A stretch of 9,929 bases of DNA, taken from an uncultured Blautia sp. GTDB lineage: Bacteria > Bacillota > Clostridia > Lachnospirales > Lachnospiraceae. Both the position numbers and the translations under genes were made by a program. Positions 1 to 5,425 of this stretch are shown here, one piece after another. The notes beneath the pieces were generated by a model, which was not told the DNA's origin, did no database searches, and saw only the letters and a program-made list of their open reading frames with translations. The stretch covers positions 1 to 9,929 of the forward strand of contig CALIZJ010000020.1 in the NCBI GenBank assembly GCA_938028845.1, read 5' to 3'. Positions within the stretch are counted from its first letter, which is position 1. The number at the start of each line of letters is the position of its first letter.

Positions 1-420
1 CCATCGTCTTGACTGTGCCCTCCATGGTATCCATCTTGGCTCCCATCGTCTTAACTGTGCCTTCTATGGTGTCCATTCTTGCACCCATAGTCTTGACCGT
101 GCCTTCCATGGTATCCATTCTCGCACCCATAGTCTTGACCGTGCCTTCCATGGTATCCATCCGAGCTCCCATCGTCTTGACTGTGTCCTCCATGGTGTCA
201 ATCCGGGCTCCCATCGTCTTGACTGTGCCCTCCATGGTATCCATCTTGGCTCCCATCGTCTTAACCGTGTCTTCCATGGTATCCATCCTAGCACCCATAG
301 TCTTGACTGTGTCCTCCATGGTATCCATTCTCTCGCCCATAGTCTTGACCGTGCCTTCCATGGTGTCAATCCGGGCTCCTATAGTCTTGACCGTGTCTTC
401 CATGGTATCCATTTTCTGGT
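1..420. repeat. Tandem array, ten 42-bp units in frame
   Basis: Units begin at 1, 43, 85, 127, 169, 211, 253, 295, 337 and 379, with no insertion or deletion between them. Each carries a core like CCATGGTATCCAT and a copy of GTCTTGAC. The unit is 14 codons, so copy-number change keeps the host gene in frame. Positions 421-440 look like a decayed eleventh copy. The high nucleotide identity, not only amino-acid identity, suggests recent duplication or homogenisation. The array may continue beyond the left edge. Confidence 0.95.
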
Positions 421-466
421 CCATAGCGTCCAGCTTGTTCAGAATCATTCTTGTCTCTTCGGTCAT
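1..466 (-). CDS. Partial coiled-coil repeat protein, Met-rich, function unknown
   Basis: This gene starts at 466 and is still open at the left edge, so only its first 155 codons are visible. The start is set by AGGAGG about 8 bases upstream of ATG. The protein opens with MTEETRMILNKLDAMDQKM, then about ten copies of a 14-residue unit such as DTMEDTVKTMGARM. Hydrophobic residues (V, M, M, M) fall at strict 3-4 spacing, giving two heptads per unit with Val or Met at a and Met at d, so a long continuous coiled coil is expected. Only D/G, M/I, A/E and R/K vary between units. No signal peptide or membrane segment is seen in the visible part. Similar short repeat coils occur in hypothetical and phage-like proteins of Clostridia. 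I cannot name a function; a C-terminal domain may lie outside the window. No convincing promoter was found between this gene and the tmRNA terminator. Confidence 0.8.
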   Translation of the reverse strand, partial: MTEETRMILNKLDAMDQKMDTMEDTVKTIGARIDTMEGTVKTMGERMDTMEDTVKTMGARMDTMEDTVKTMGAKMDTMEGTVKTMGARIDTMEDTVKTMGARMDTMEGTVKTMGARMDTMEGTVKTMGARMDTIEGTVKTMGAKMDTMEGTVKTM

Positions 467-591
467 AATGTTTCCCTCCTGTTTTTTAATTGATTTTTTA
501 CTTCTGATACTGTCCCCGATCACAATATCTTTTTGGAAAGAAACGCTCTCTATATTTATCTTTTGTAATTTTTTTATCTTCTCTTTTGTAC

Positions 592-619
592 AAAAAGTGC
601 CGTATTCACGGCACTTTTT
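592..619 (-). terminator. Intrinsic terminator of ssrA
   Basis: An inverted repeat AAAAAGTGCCGT / ACGGCACTTTTT with a 4-base loop starts four bases after the mature 3' end of tmRNA. The 7-bp GC-rich core plus five A-T pairs, with a T run on the minus strand, fits a Rho-independent terminator. The flanking A and T runs make it symmetric, so it could also act on plus-strand transcripts. Confidence 0.85.
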
Positions 620-622
620 CCA

Positions 623-967
623 TGGACCTGGCGGGAATTGAACCCGCGTCCGAAAGCCTATCCCTTAAGGCATCTCCCATCACAGCCGCTGTTTTTACAT
701 TCCCTCTATGATACGCCCACCGGCAGGCTTACCACTTCAGTAGCTTCATCATACATCTGCAGGGGCAAAGCTTACCCTGCAAGGTTTCTCACATAGTCGA
801 CGCCAGATTCCTGCTGTGTGAGTGCAGCAGGGCTGACGGGCAGCACTTAGGCTGCCATTACTAACTGATCGTCAGCGTTTATATTTAGTTTCCCGGTTAT
901 TACGCAGTCCGAGTCCTGCGGATGGCTTCCCTAACTTCAAAGCCCCCGTCGAAACCAGTACAAGCCC
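623..967 (-). ncRNA. ssrA: Transfer-messenger RNA (tmRNA)
   Basis: tmRNA rescues ribosomes stalled on broken mRNAs by adding a degradation tag, together with SmpB. The 3' end shows a tRNA-like T arm: GCGGG, loop TTCAATT, CCCGC. The 5' end contains the hallmark GGTTTCGACGGGGG. The acceptor stem pairs GGGCTTG (967-961) with CAGGTCC (630-624), seven pairs including two wobbles, followed by discriminator A at 623. The next template bases read TGG, so CCA is not encoded and would have to be added enzymatically. The gene length, 345 nt, is usual for the family. An internal tag frame ends in ...MAA-stop. It has its own strong promoter and terminator, and lies 100 bases downstream of the aldo/keto reductase stop on the same strand. 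Confidence 0.96.
847..876 (-). other. tmRNA tag-peptide reading frame
   Basis: The frame that ends GCA GCC TAA within tmRNA reads ADDQLVMAA from GCT at 876 to the TAA at 849-847. I chose GCT as resume codon because it follows ATAAAC and the result resembles the Clostridioides difficile tag as I recall it (ADDNFAIAA). The frame is also open upstream (N-I-N), so a resume point a few codons earlier cannot be excluded. The terminal Ala-Ala is the usual protease signal. Confidence 0.75.
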
Positions 968-1020
968 GAATTTTTCTTCTTTCATGACTGGTATACTGAC
1001 GAACGGCACTTCGTCCTTTT

Positions 1021-1049
1021 ATTATATGCAGGAGCACCAGCTTTGTCAA
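1021..1049 (-). promoter_or_regulatory. SigA-type promoter of ssrA
   Basis: On the minus strand TTGACA (1049-1044) and TATAAT (1026-1021) are both perfect consensus with a 17-bp spacer. Transcription should begin near 1014-1016, leaving a leader of about 48 nt that is removed to make mature tmRNA. The leader begins with a hairpin, GACGAA / TTCGTC (998-1015). The -35 box is only 18 bases beyond the stop codon of the upstream aldo/keto reductase. Confidence 0.93.
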
Positions 1050-1067
1050 GGCTTCAATCCGGACACA

Positions 1068-2081
1068 TCAATCAATTTCTCCAAAATCTCTGGCACAGGT
1101 TTTCAGCATTTCACGGATAGGCAGATGGTACGGGCATCTTGTCTCACAAGCACCACATTCAATACACTCTGAAGCCTTTTTATCCAAAGTGCCATATCTT
1201 TCCTTAGCCCAGCCGGCAAGGTCATATCTTTGCAGATATCCCGCAAACAAAAAGACACTTGGAATATTGATCCCAACAGTACATGGGGCACAGTAATTGC
1301 ATCTTCGGCAGAAATTTGAACCAAGCTGCTTTTTGATTTTTTCCATCTCCTGTATTTCTTCCTCAGAAAGAGGTGCAGGATCTGAACAGGCTTTGCTATT
1401 TTCTTCGATTTCCGCCATGTCCGCCATTCCCGGGATCACGACCGTCACATCCTCATTGGCGCAGATATACCGCAGGGCAAGAGAAGCATTTTCTATAGCG
1501 CCTCCGGCAAGAGGTTTCATATCGATAAAACCGATATTTTTCTCCCGACATCTGCGCATCAGTTCTTCGCCCTGGTTTTCCACGATATTATAAGGAAACA
1601 TAATTGTCTCTACCCAGTCAAGAGAAAGGGCTTTTTCAAAAACTGCTGTGGAATGTGCTGTAATGCCGATATGACCGATCTTTCCTGCAGCCTTCGCTTC
1701 CTGCAAAGCTTCCAGGGCGCCGCCCTCTCCCACCACCTGCATAAGCTGCTCTTCACTGGGGTTGTGAACCTGGTAAAGGTCTATATAATCTGTCCTTAAA
1801 TTTTTAAGGCTCTTTTCGATATCTGCTTCCATGGCGTCTTTGGTACGTGCCATACTCTTTGTGGCAAGGACAAACTTATCCCGGATTCCTTCCAGGGCAT
1901 AACCCAGGTACTCTTCACTGACAGTATATCCCCGTGCCGTGTCGATGTAATTAACCCCTTCCTTAAGCAGACTGTGCATCAATTCTCTCGTCCCCTGTGC
2001 GTCAATCTTCTGAATGGGGATTCCTCCAAATCCCATCCTGGAAACATTAAGTCCTGTCTTTCCCAGTATTCTGTATTCCAT
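1068..2081 (-). CDS. Aldo/keto reductase with C-terminal 4Fe-4S domain (COG1453 type)
   Basis: This 337-residue cytoplasmic protein has an N-terminal aldo/keto reductase barrel and a C-terminal iron-sulfur segment. The catalytic tetrad is visible: Asp47 and Tyr52 (in IDTARGY), Lys75 and His106 (in LYQVHNP). The C-terminus has C258-x2-C261-x2-C264-x2-C267 followed by a GINIP-like turn, then the ferredoxin-type C296-x2-C299-x2-C302-x3-C306-P. This arrangement is typical of the COG1453 family, whose members are mostly uncharacterised oxidoreductases; the substrate cannot be read from sequence. The start is supported by GGAGGAG upstream of ATG at 2081. It lies just after the terminator hairpin behind efp and has no clear promoter of its own, so it may depend on read-through. 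No terminator is seen between its stop and the ssrA promoter. Confidence 0.93.
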   Translation of the reverse strand: MEYRILGKTGLNVSRMGFGGIPIQKIDAQGTRELMHSLLKEGVNYIDTARGYTVSEEYLGYALEGIRDKFVLATKSMARTKDAMEADIEKSLKNLRTDYIDLYQVHNPSEEQLMQVVGEGGALEALQEAKAAGKIGHIGITAHSTAVFEKALSLDWVETIMFPYNIVENQGEELMRRCREKNIGFIDMKPLAGGAIENASLALRYICANEDVTVVIPGMADMAEIEENSKACSDPAPLSEEEIQEMEKIKKQLGSNFCRRCNYCAPCTVGINIPSVFLFAGYLQRYDLAGWAKERYGTLDKKASECIECGACETRCPYHLPIREMLKTCARDFGEID

Positions 2082-2128
2082 ATAAATTTCTCCTCCCTGC
2101 CCGAAACAAATTTTTCCTTACAAGATAA

Positions 2129-2158
2129 GACTGCCATCGGTATGATCCGATGGCAGTC
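2129..2158 (-). terminator. Hairpin between efp and the aldo/keto reductase
   Basis: A perfect 12-bp stem, GACTGCCATCGG / CCGATGGCAGTC, with a 6-base loop lies 20 bases after the efp stop. The downstream bases on the minus strand (TTATCTTG) are only moderately T-rich, so termination may be partial. That would leave read-through for the reductase gene, which has no visible promoter. Confidence 0.75.
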
Positions 2159-2177
2159 ACATATTTCTTTATAAAAA

Positions 2178-2735
2178 TCAAACTCTTGAGAGATATTCTC
2201 CAGTTCTTGTGTCGATCTTTAATACATCTCCCTGGTTTACGAACAGAGGCACCTGAACCTGTGCGCCTGTCTCTACGATTGCCGGCTTTGTAGCGCCCTG
2301 TGCAGTGTTTCCTGCAAATCCAGGCTCTGTCTCTGTAACAGCAAGCTCTACGAACAGAGGCGGCTCGATAGCAAACACATTTCCGTTATGGGAGCAAACC
2401 TTTACGGTTTCGTTTTCCTTAACAAACTTAAGAGAATCTCCTACCTGATCTGCGGTAAGACCGATCTGATCGAATGTCTCGCCGTTCATGAAGTAAAATA
2501 ATTCTCCGTCATTATACAGATACTGCATATCTACACGCTCAATACGAGCCTGAGGGAATTTTTCTGTAGGACGGAAGGATTTCTCCAACACTGCTCCTGT
2601 AATGATATTTTTGTATTTCGTTCTTACAAATGCCGCTCCTTTTCCAGGTTTTACATGCTGGAACTCAACGATCTGACATACGTTTCCATCAATTTCAAGT
2701 GTGATACCGTTTTTGAAATCACCTGCTGAAATCAT
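2178..2735 (-). CDS. efp: Elongation factor P
   Basis: EF-P binds the ribosome between the P and E sites and relieves stalling at consecutive prolines. The 185-residue length and three-domain layout are standard: a KOW-like N-terminal domain, a middle OB domain from about residue 65, and a C-terminal OB domain ending GEYLSRV. The tip loop reads VKPGKGAAF with Lys32 at the functional position, the residue that carries the 5-aminopentanol modification in Bacillus subtilis; whether this protein is modified cannot be told. AAGGAGG precedes the ATG. A promoter at 2773-2801 reads directly into the gene, and transcription from the gltA operon can also enter because no terminator separates the upstream shikimate-kinase-like gene. 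A strong hairpin follows at 2129-2158. Confidence 0.98.
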   Translation of the reverse strand: MISAGDFKNGITLEIDGNVCQIVEFQHVKPGKGAAFVRTKYKNIITGAVLEKSFRPTEKFPQARIERVDMQYLYNDGELFYFMNGETFDQIGLTADQVGDSLKFVKENETVKVCSHNGNVFAIEPPLFVELAVTETEPGFAGNTAQGATKPAIVETGAQVQVPLFVNQGDVLKIDTRTGEYLSRV

Positions 2736-2772
2736 AATTTATTTCCTCCTTATTGTACCTTCACTATGAACC

Positions 2773-2801
2773 ATTCTATAATACATGTACATTTTTTTCA
2801 A
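2773..2801 (-). promoter_or_regulatory. Promoter of efp
   Basis: On the minus strand TTGAAA (2801-2796) and TAGAAT (2778-2773) are separated by 17 bp. The -35 abuts the stop codon of the upstream gene. The spacer holds overlapping palindromes TACATGTA and ATGTACAT (2782-2792), which may be incidental. Confidence 0.7.
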
Positions 2802-3323
2802 CTATTTTTTTGTATATGCTTCCAATTTTTCTTCAATCTCCTGAATCAGCCCTTCAAATGGCTTTACTCCTGTCACTGCCTGGATATCTGCAAATTTCTC
2901 GTAAACGGGAGTACGCTGCTTCAGAAGCTTCTTAATTTTTTCTTCCCGGTTATCTCCCTCCAGCGAAGGATCGCTGTTCGTACTTTCCAGCCTTTTCTTT
3001 AATGTCTGGAAGGAGCCGTTTAAATAAACGACCGTTCCCAATTCTTTCAAATATTTCTGATTCTGCTCCTGCATGGGGCAGCCTGAACTTAAAGAAACAA
3101 CCTTCTTCTCTTTATCTTCCAATAATTCTTTTATCTTCATCGTCTCCAGCGCACGATAAAAAGGCTCTCCGAATTTTTCATATATTTCCTTGATCGTCAA
3201 CCCCATTTTTTTAACTATCGTCTTATCTACGTCTACAAAGGGCAATTGCAAATCATTTGCCAGCCGTTTTCCCACTCTTGTTTTTCCTGAACCCATAAAT
3301 CCTATGATCACAATATGGTTCAT
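2802..3323 (-). CDS. aroK: Shikimate-kinase-like P-loop kinase with altered substrate site
   Basis: The 173-residue length and fold signature match shikimate kinase, which phosphorylates shikimate in aromatic amino-acid synthesis. The Walker A is clear (GFMGSGKT, Lys14), as are the D31-x-D33 pair, Arg57 in FYRALE, and the C-terminal RTPVYEKFAD with Arg137. However, the glycine triplet that lines the shikimate pocket (usually TGGG) reads LSSG at 78-81, and the lid motif RPLL reads DPSL near 118, losing the ATP-contacting arginine. The ATG overlaps the TGA of the HAD gene by 4 bases, implying translational coupling. It is the last gene of the gltA-HAD operon. It may be a genuine but divergent AroK or a kinase of another small substrate; the symbol is tentative. 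No other aromatic-pathway gene is in the window. Confidence 0.78.
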   Translation of the reverse strand: MNHIVIIGFMGSGKTRVGKRLANDLQLPFVDVDKTIVKKMGLTIKEIYEKFGEPFYRALETMKIKELLEDKEKKVVSLSSGCPMQEQNQKYLKELGTVVYLNGSFQTLKKRLESTNSDPSLEGDNREEKIKKLLKQRTPVYEKFADIQAVTGVKPFEGLIQEIEEKLEAYTKK

Positions 3324-3823
3324 GAATTCCCCTCCTCTTTTCGGTAAAAATATAAAACAATCTTTTCTAAATAGCGTTTCAGAACAATTTGTATCTCTTC
3401 TTTGGGGTGAATGGGTTTCACAAGTATATTCCTGATTCCCGCACGCTTCGCCCCATATATATCCGTAAACAACTGGTCACCGATAAAAATCGTATTTCCC
3501 GTATCTGTTCCAAGAAGCTCCATGGCTTTTTTATAATTGCGCACAGATGGCTTATGGGCATTTTCTATGAATTTTTCTCCTATCGCTTCATTAAAGGATG
3601 CCACTCTTTTATACTGGTTATTAGATAAAAAACAAGATTTAAAACCTATTTTTTTAAGGCGCAGGAACAATGCCTTTGCTTTGTCATCCGCCGGCGCCCC
3701 GTGGGGCACCAGCGTATTGTCAATATCGAAGATCAGTCCTTTGTACCCTTCCTGGTACAATCTTTCAAAATCGATCTCATATGTGGACTTTTGGATCTCA
3801 TCTGGAAAAAAACGTTCAAACAT
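3320..3823 (-). CDS. yqeG: YqeG-family HAD-IIIA phosphatase
   Basis: This is a 167-residue cytoplasmic HAD hydrolase. All four motifs are visible: motif I DIDNTLV (nucleophile Asp33, acid/base Asp35), motif II FLSNN with Ser67, motif III Lys91 in HKPS, and motif IV GDQLFTDIYGAK with Asp116 and Asp121. The family is related to Gep4, the phosphatidylglycerophosphate phosphatase of yeast mitochondria, so a role in phosphatidylglycerol synthesis is possible but inferred. I chose the ATG at 3823 because MFERFFPDE aligns with the usual YqeG N-terminus and AGGCGG lies about 8 bases upstream; a GTG at 3850 would add nine residues and overlap gltA by 11 bases. It follows gltA by 16 bases and overlaps the kinase start by 4. 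In Bacillus, yqeG is also linked to a shikimate-pathway gene (aroD). Confidence 0.9.
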   Translation of the reverse strand: MFERFFPDEIQKSTYEIDFERLYQEGYKGLIFDIDNTLVPHGAPADDKAKALFLRLKKIGFKSCFLSNNQYKRVASFNEAIGEKFIENAHKPSVRNYKKAMELLGTDTGNTIFIGDQLFTDIYGAKRAGIRNILVKPIHPKEEIQIVLKRYLEKIVLYFYRKEEGNS

Positions 3824-3839
3824 CTTGCTTATCCGCCTT

Positions 3840-5201
3840 TTAACGCTCACTTAACGGCACATATTTCACCGGAGTAAGCACATTTTTATATGCCGGACGA
3901 ATGATCTTATCCGTATTGATCAGCTCTTCCATACGGTGCGCGCTCCATCCAACGATACGGGCAACTGCAAACATTGGTGTATACAGTTCCAGCGGAAGAT
4001 CCAGCATACTGTATACGAAACCGCTGTAAAAGTCCACATTTGCGCTTACGCCCTTATAAATACGTCTTTCTTCAGCGATCACCTCCGGAGCCATCCGCTC
4101 GATCATGGAGTACAGACGATAATCTTTCATCCTGCCCTTTTCCCTTGCCAGGCTCTCTACAAAGCCTTTCAGGATTTCTGCACGGGGATCCGATACTGAG
4201 TAAATGGCATGTCCCATACCATAGATCAGACCTCTCCTGTCGAAAGCTTCCTTATGAAGGAGCTTTTTCAGGTAGTTTCTTACTTCGTCCTCGTCTTCCC
4301 AGTCTTTTACCTCTTTCTTTAAATCATGGAACATACTTACTACCTTTATGTTAGCGCCGCCGTGCTTCGGTCCTTTTAAGGAACCTAACGCCGCTGCAAT
4401 CGTAGAGTAAGTATCTGTTCCTGAAGAAGATACTACGTGCGTGGTAAAAGTAGAGTTATTACCGCCGCCATGCTCCATATGAAGGATCAGCGCCTGATCC
4501 AGGATCTTGGCTTCAAGATCAGTATATTTCTTATCTGGGCGAAGCATGCGGAGAATATTTTCTGCTGTGGATAATTCTTTTTTCGGATTATGTATATAAA
4601 GGCTCTTTCCTCTTTCGTAATGGTTATACGCCTGGTATCCATATACGGACAGCAGCGGGAATACACTGATCAGGTTCAGGCACTGTCTTAATACATTCGG
4701 AAGAGAAATGTCATCCGGATTTGTGTCATAGGAATACAGGGTCAGCACGCTTCTGGACAAAGCGTTCATAATGTCCCTGGACGGTGCTTTCATTACAACA
4801 TCCCTTACGAAATTTCTGGGAAGAGAACGCTGCGTTGCCAAAAGGCGGGTGAAATCCTTCAATTCCTTTTTATTGGGAAGCTCCCCGAAAAGAAGAAGGT
4901 ACGTCACTTCCTCAAACCCGAAACGGTTATCTTTTACAAAACCGCTGGTGAGCTCTTTAATGTCATAGCCCCGGTAAGAAAGGCTTCCTGCGCACGGTAC
5001 TTCCTTTCCGTCTACTACTTTGGTCGCCTGTACGTTAGATACCTGCGTCAGGCCTGCAAGGACACCTTTTCCGTTGATATCACGAAGTCCTCTTTTTACG
5101 TCGTATTTCCCGTAAAGGGAAAGATCAATACTGCTGTGTTCCTTACAGATATCCGTGAGTCTTTCCAACTCCGGCGTTACTTTCATGTTAAATGCTGACA
5201 T
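3840..5201 (-). CDS. gltA: Citrate synthase
   Basis: It condenses acetyl-CoA with oxaloacetate to citrate in the cytoplasm. In a fermenting anaerobe this mainly feeds 2-oxoglutarate and glutamate. The protein is 453 residues and carries the catalytic triad: His280 in GPKHGGAN, His331 in GMGHAIY, and Asp390 in SANVDFYSG. MEHGGGN at 242-248 is the usual substrate-binding segment of Clostridial enzymes. The 2-methylcitrate synthase activity of relatives cannot be excluded by sequence. ATG at 5201 has GGGG about 8 bases upstream. It leads the operon gltA, yqeG-like, aroK-like. Its promoter (5302-5331) carries a putative Rex operator at the start site, suggesting control by NADH/NAD+. The leader is about 95 nt. 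No aconitase or isocitrate dehydrogenase gene is adjacent. Confidence 0.96.
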   Translation of the reverse strand: MSAFNMKVTPELERLTDICKEHSSIDLSLYGKYDVKRGLRDINGKGVLAGLTQVSNVQATKVVDGKEVPCAGSLSYRGYDIKELTSGFVKDNRFGFEEVTYLLLFGELPNKKELKDFTRLLATQRSLPRNFVRDVVMKAPSRDIMNALSRSVLTLYSYDTNPDDISLPNVLRQCLNLISVFPLLSVYGYQAYNHYERGKSLYIHNPKKELSTAENILRMLRPDKKYTDLEAKILDQALILHMEHGGGNNSTFTTHVVSSSGTDTYSTIAAALGSLKGPKHGGANIKVVSMFHDLKKEVKDWEDEDEVRNYLKKLLHKEAFDRRGLIYGMGHAIYSVSDPRAEILKGFVESLAREKGRMKDYRLYSMIERMAPEVIAEERRIYKGVSANVDFYSGFVYSMLDLPLELYTPMFAVARIVGWSAHRMEELINTDKIIRPAYKNVLTPVKYVPLSER

Positions 5202-5279
5202 TCTACAAATCCCCTTTCGTTTTTAATTGTTATCCCAGCCGATAAAGGTCCCTCCTCATCCCTCTTAAGCTATAGAATA

Positions 5280-5297
5280 CTGTTAATGTGTTAACAA
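5280..5297. promoter_or_regulatory. Putative Rex operator on the gltA start site
   Basis: The sequence CTGTTAATGTGTTAACAA matches the Clostridial Rex consensus TTGTTAA-N4-TTAACAA at 13 of 14 defined positions. It is a perfect dyad TGTTAA / TTAACA with a 4-bp centre. It lies 4 bp downstream of the -10 box and covers the expected start point, where a repressor would block polymerase. Rex is the NADH-sensing repressor of many Firmicutes. The rex gene is not in the window. Confidence 0.75.
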
Positions 5298-5301
5298 AAA
5301 T

Positions 5302-5331
5302 ATTATACCACCAAATTTCTTTTTTTGTCTA
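5302..5331 (-). promoter_or_regulatory. Promoter of the gltA operon
   Basis: On the minus strand TAGACA (5331-5326) and TATAAT (5307-5302) are separated by 18 bp, and TGG directly before TATAAT makes it an extended -10. Transcription should start near 5295, inside the Rex-like dyad. Confidence 0.85.
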
Positions 5332-5425
5332 TACGTGAAAACTATCTCTGTATCCCATTCCTTTTCCTGCTTCTTGGGATATTTTTCTGTTATTTTTTTA
5401 GTTTTTCCAGAGAAAAGTTTCTCTT

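Noticed and set aside
64..369. A second minus-strand frame through the repeats with many Trp and Arg residues
   Set aside because: It overlaps the coiled-coil frame that has a clear AGGAGG and start; the Trp-rich composition is an artefact of the ATGG-rich repeat.
1..420. CRISPR array
   Set aside because: The repeats are contiguous with no unique spacers and encode protein in frame.
9..641. A long plus-strand open frame of repeated TVPSMVSILAPIVL-like units through the repeat array
   Set aside because: It is the antisense shadow of the 42-bp repeats, which keep other frames open because the unit is a multiple of three; it lacks a credible ribosome binding site and runs through the ssrA terminator.
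623..967. A tRNA gene at the TTCAATT arm near 640
   Set aside because: Only the T arm and acceptor are present with no anticodon arm, and the partner half lies about 330 bases away with the tag frame, which identifies tmRNA.
2178..2735. EF-P paralogue YeiP or eIF5A-like protein
   Set aside because: The PGKG loop with Lys32 and the complete GEYLSRV end fit ordinary bacterial EF-P.
5409..5425. Terminator of nhaC
   Set aside because: The AGAGAA / TTCTCT dyad is short and AT-rich and is followed by A-rich, not T-rich, bases on the coding strand.
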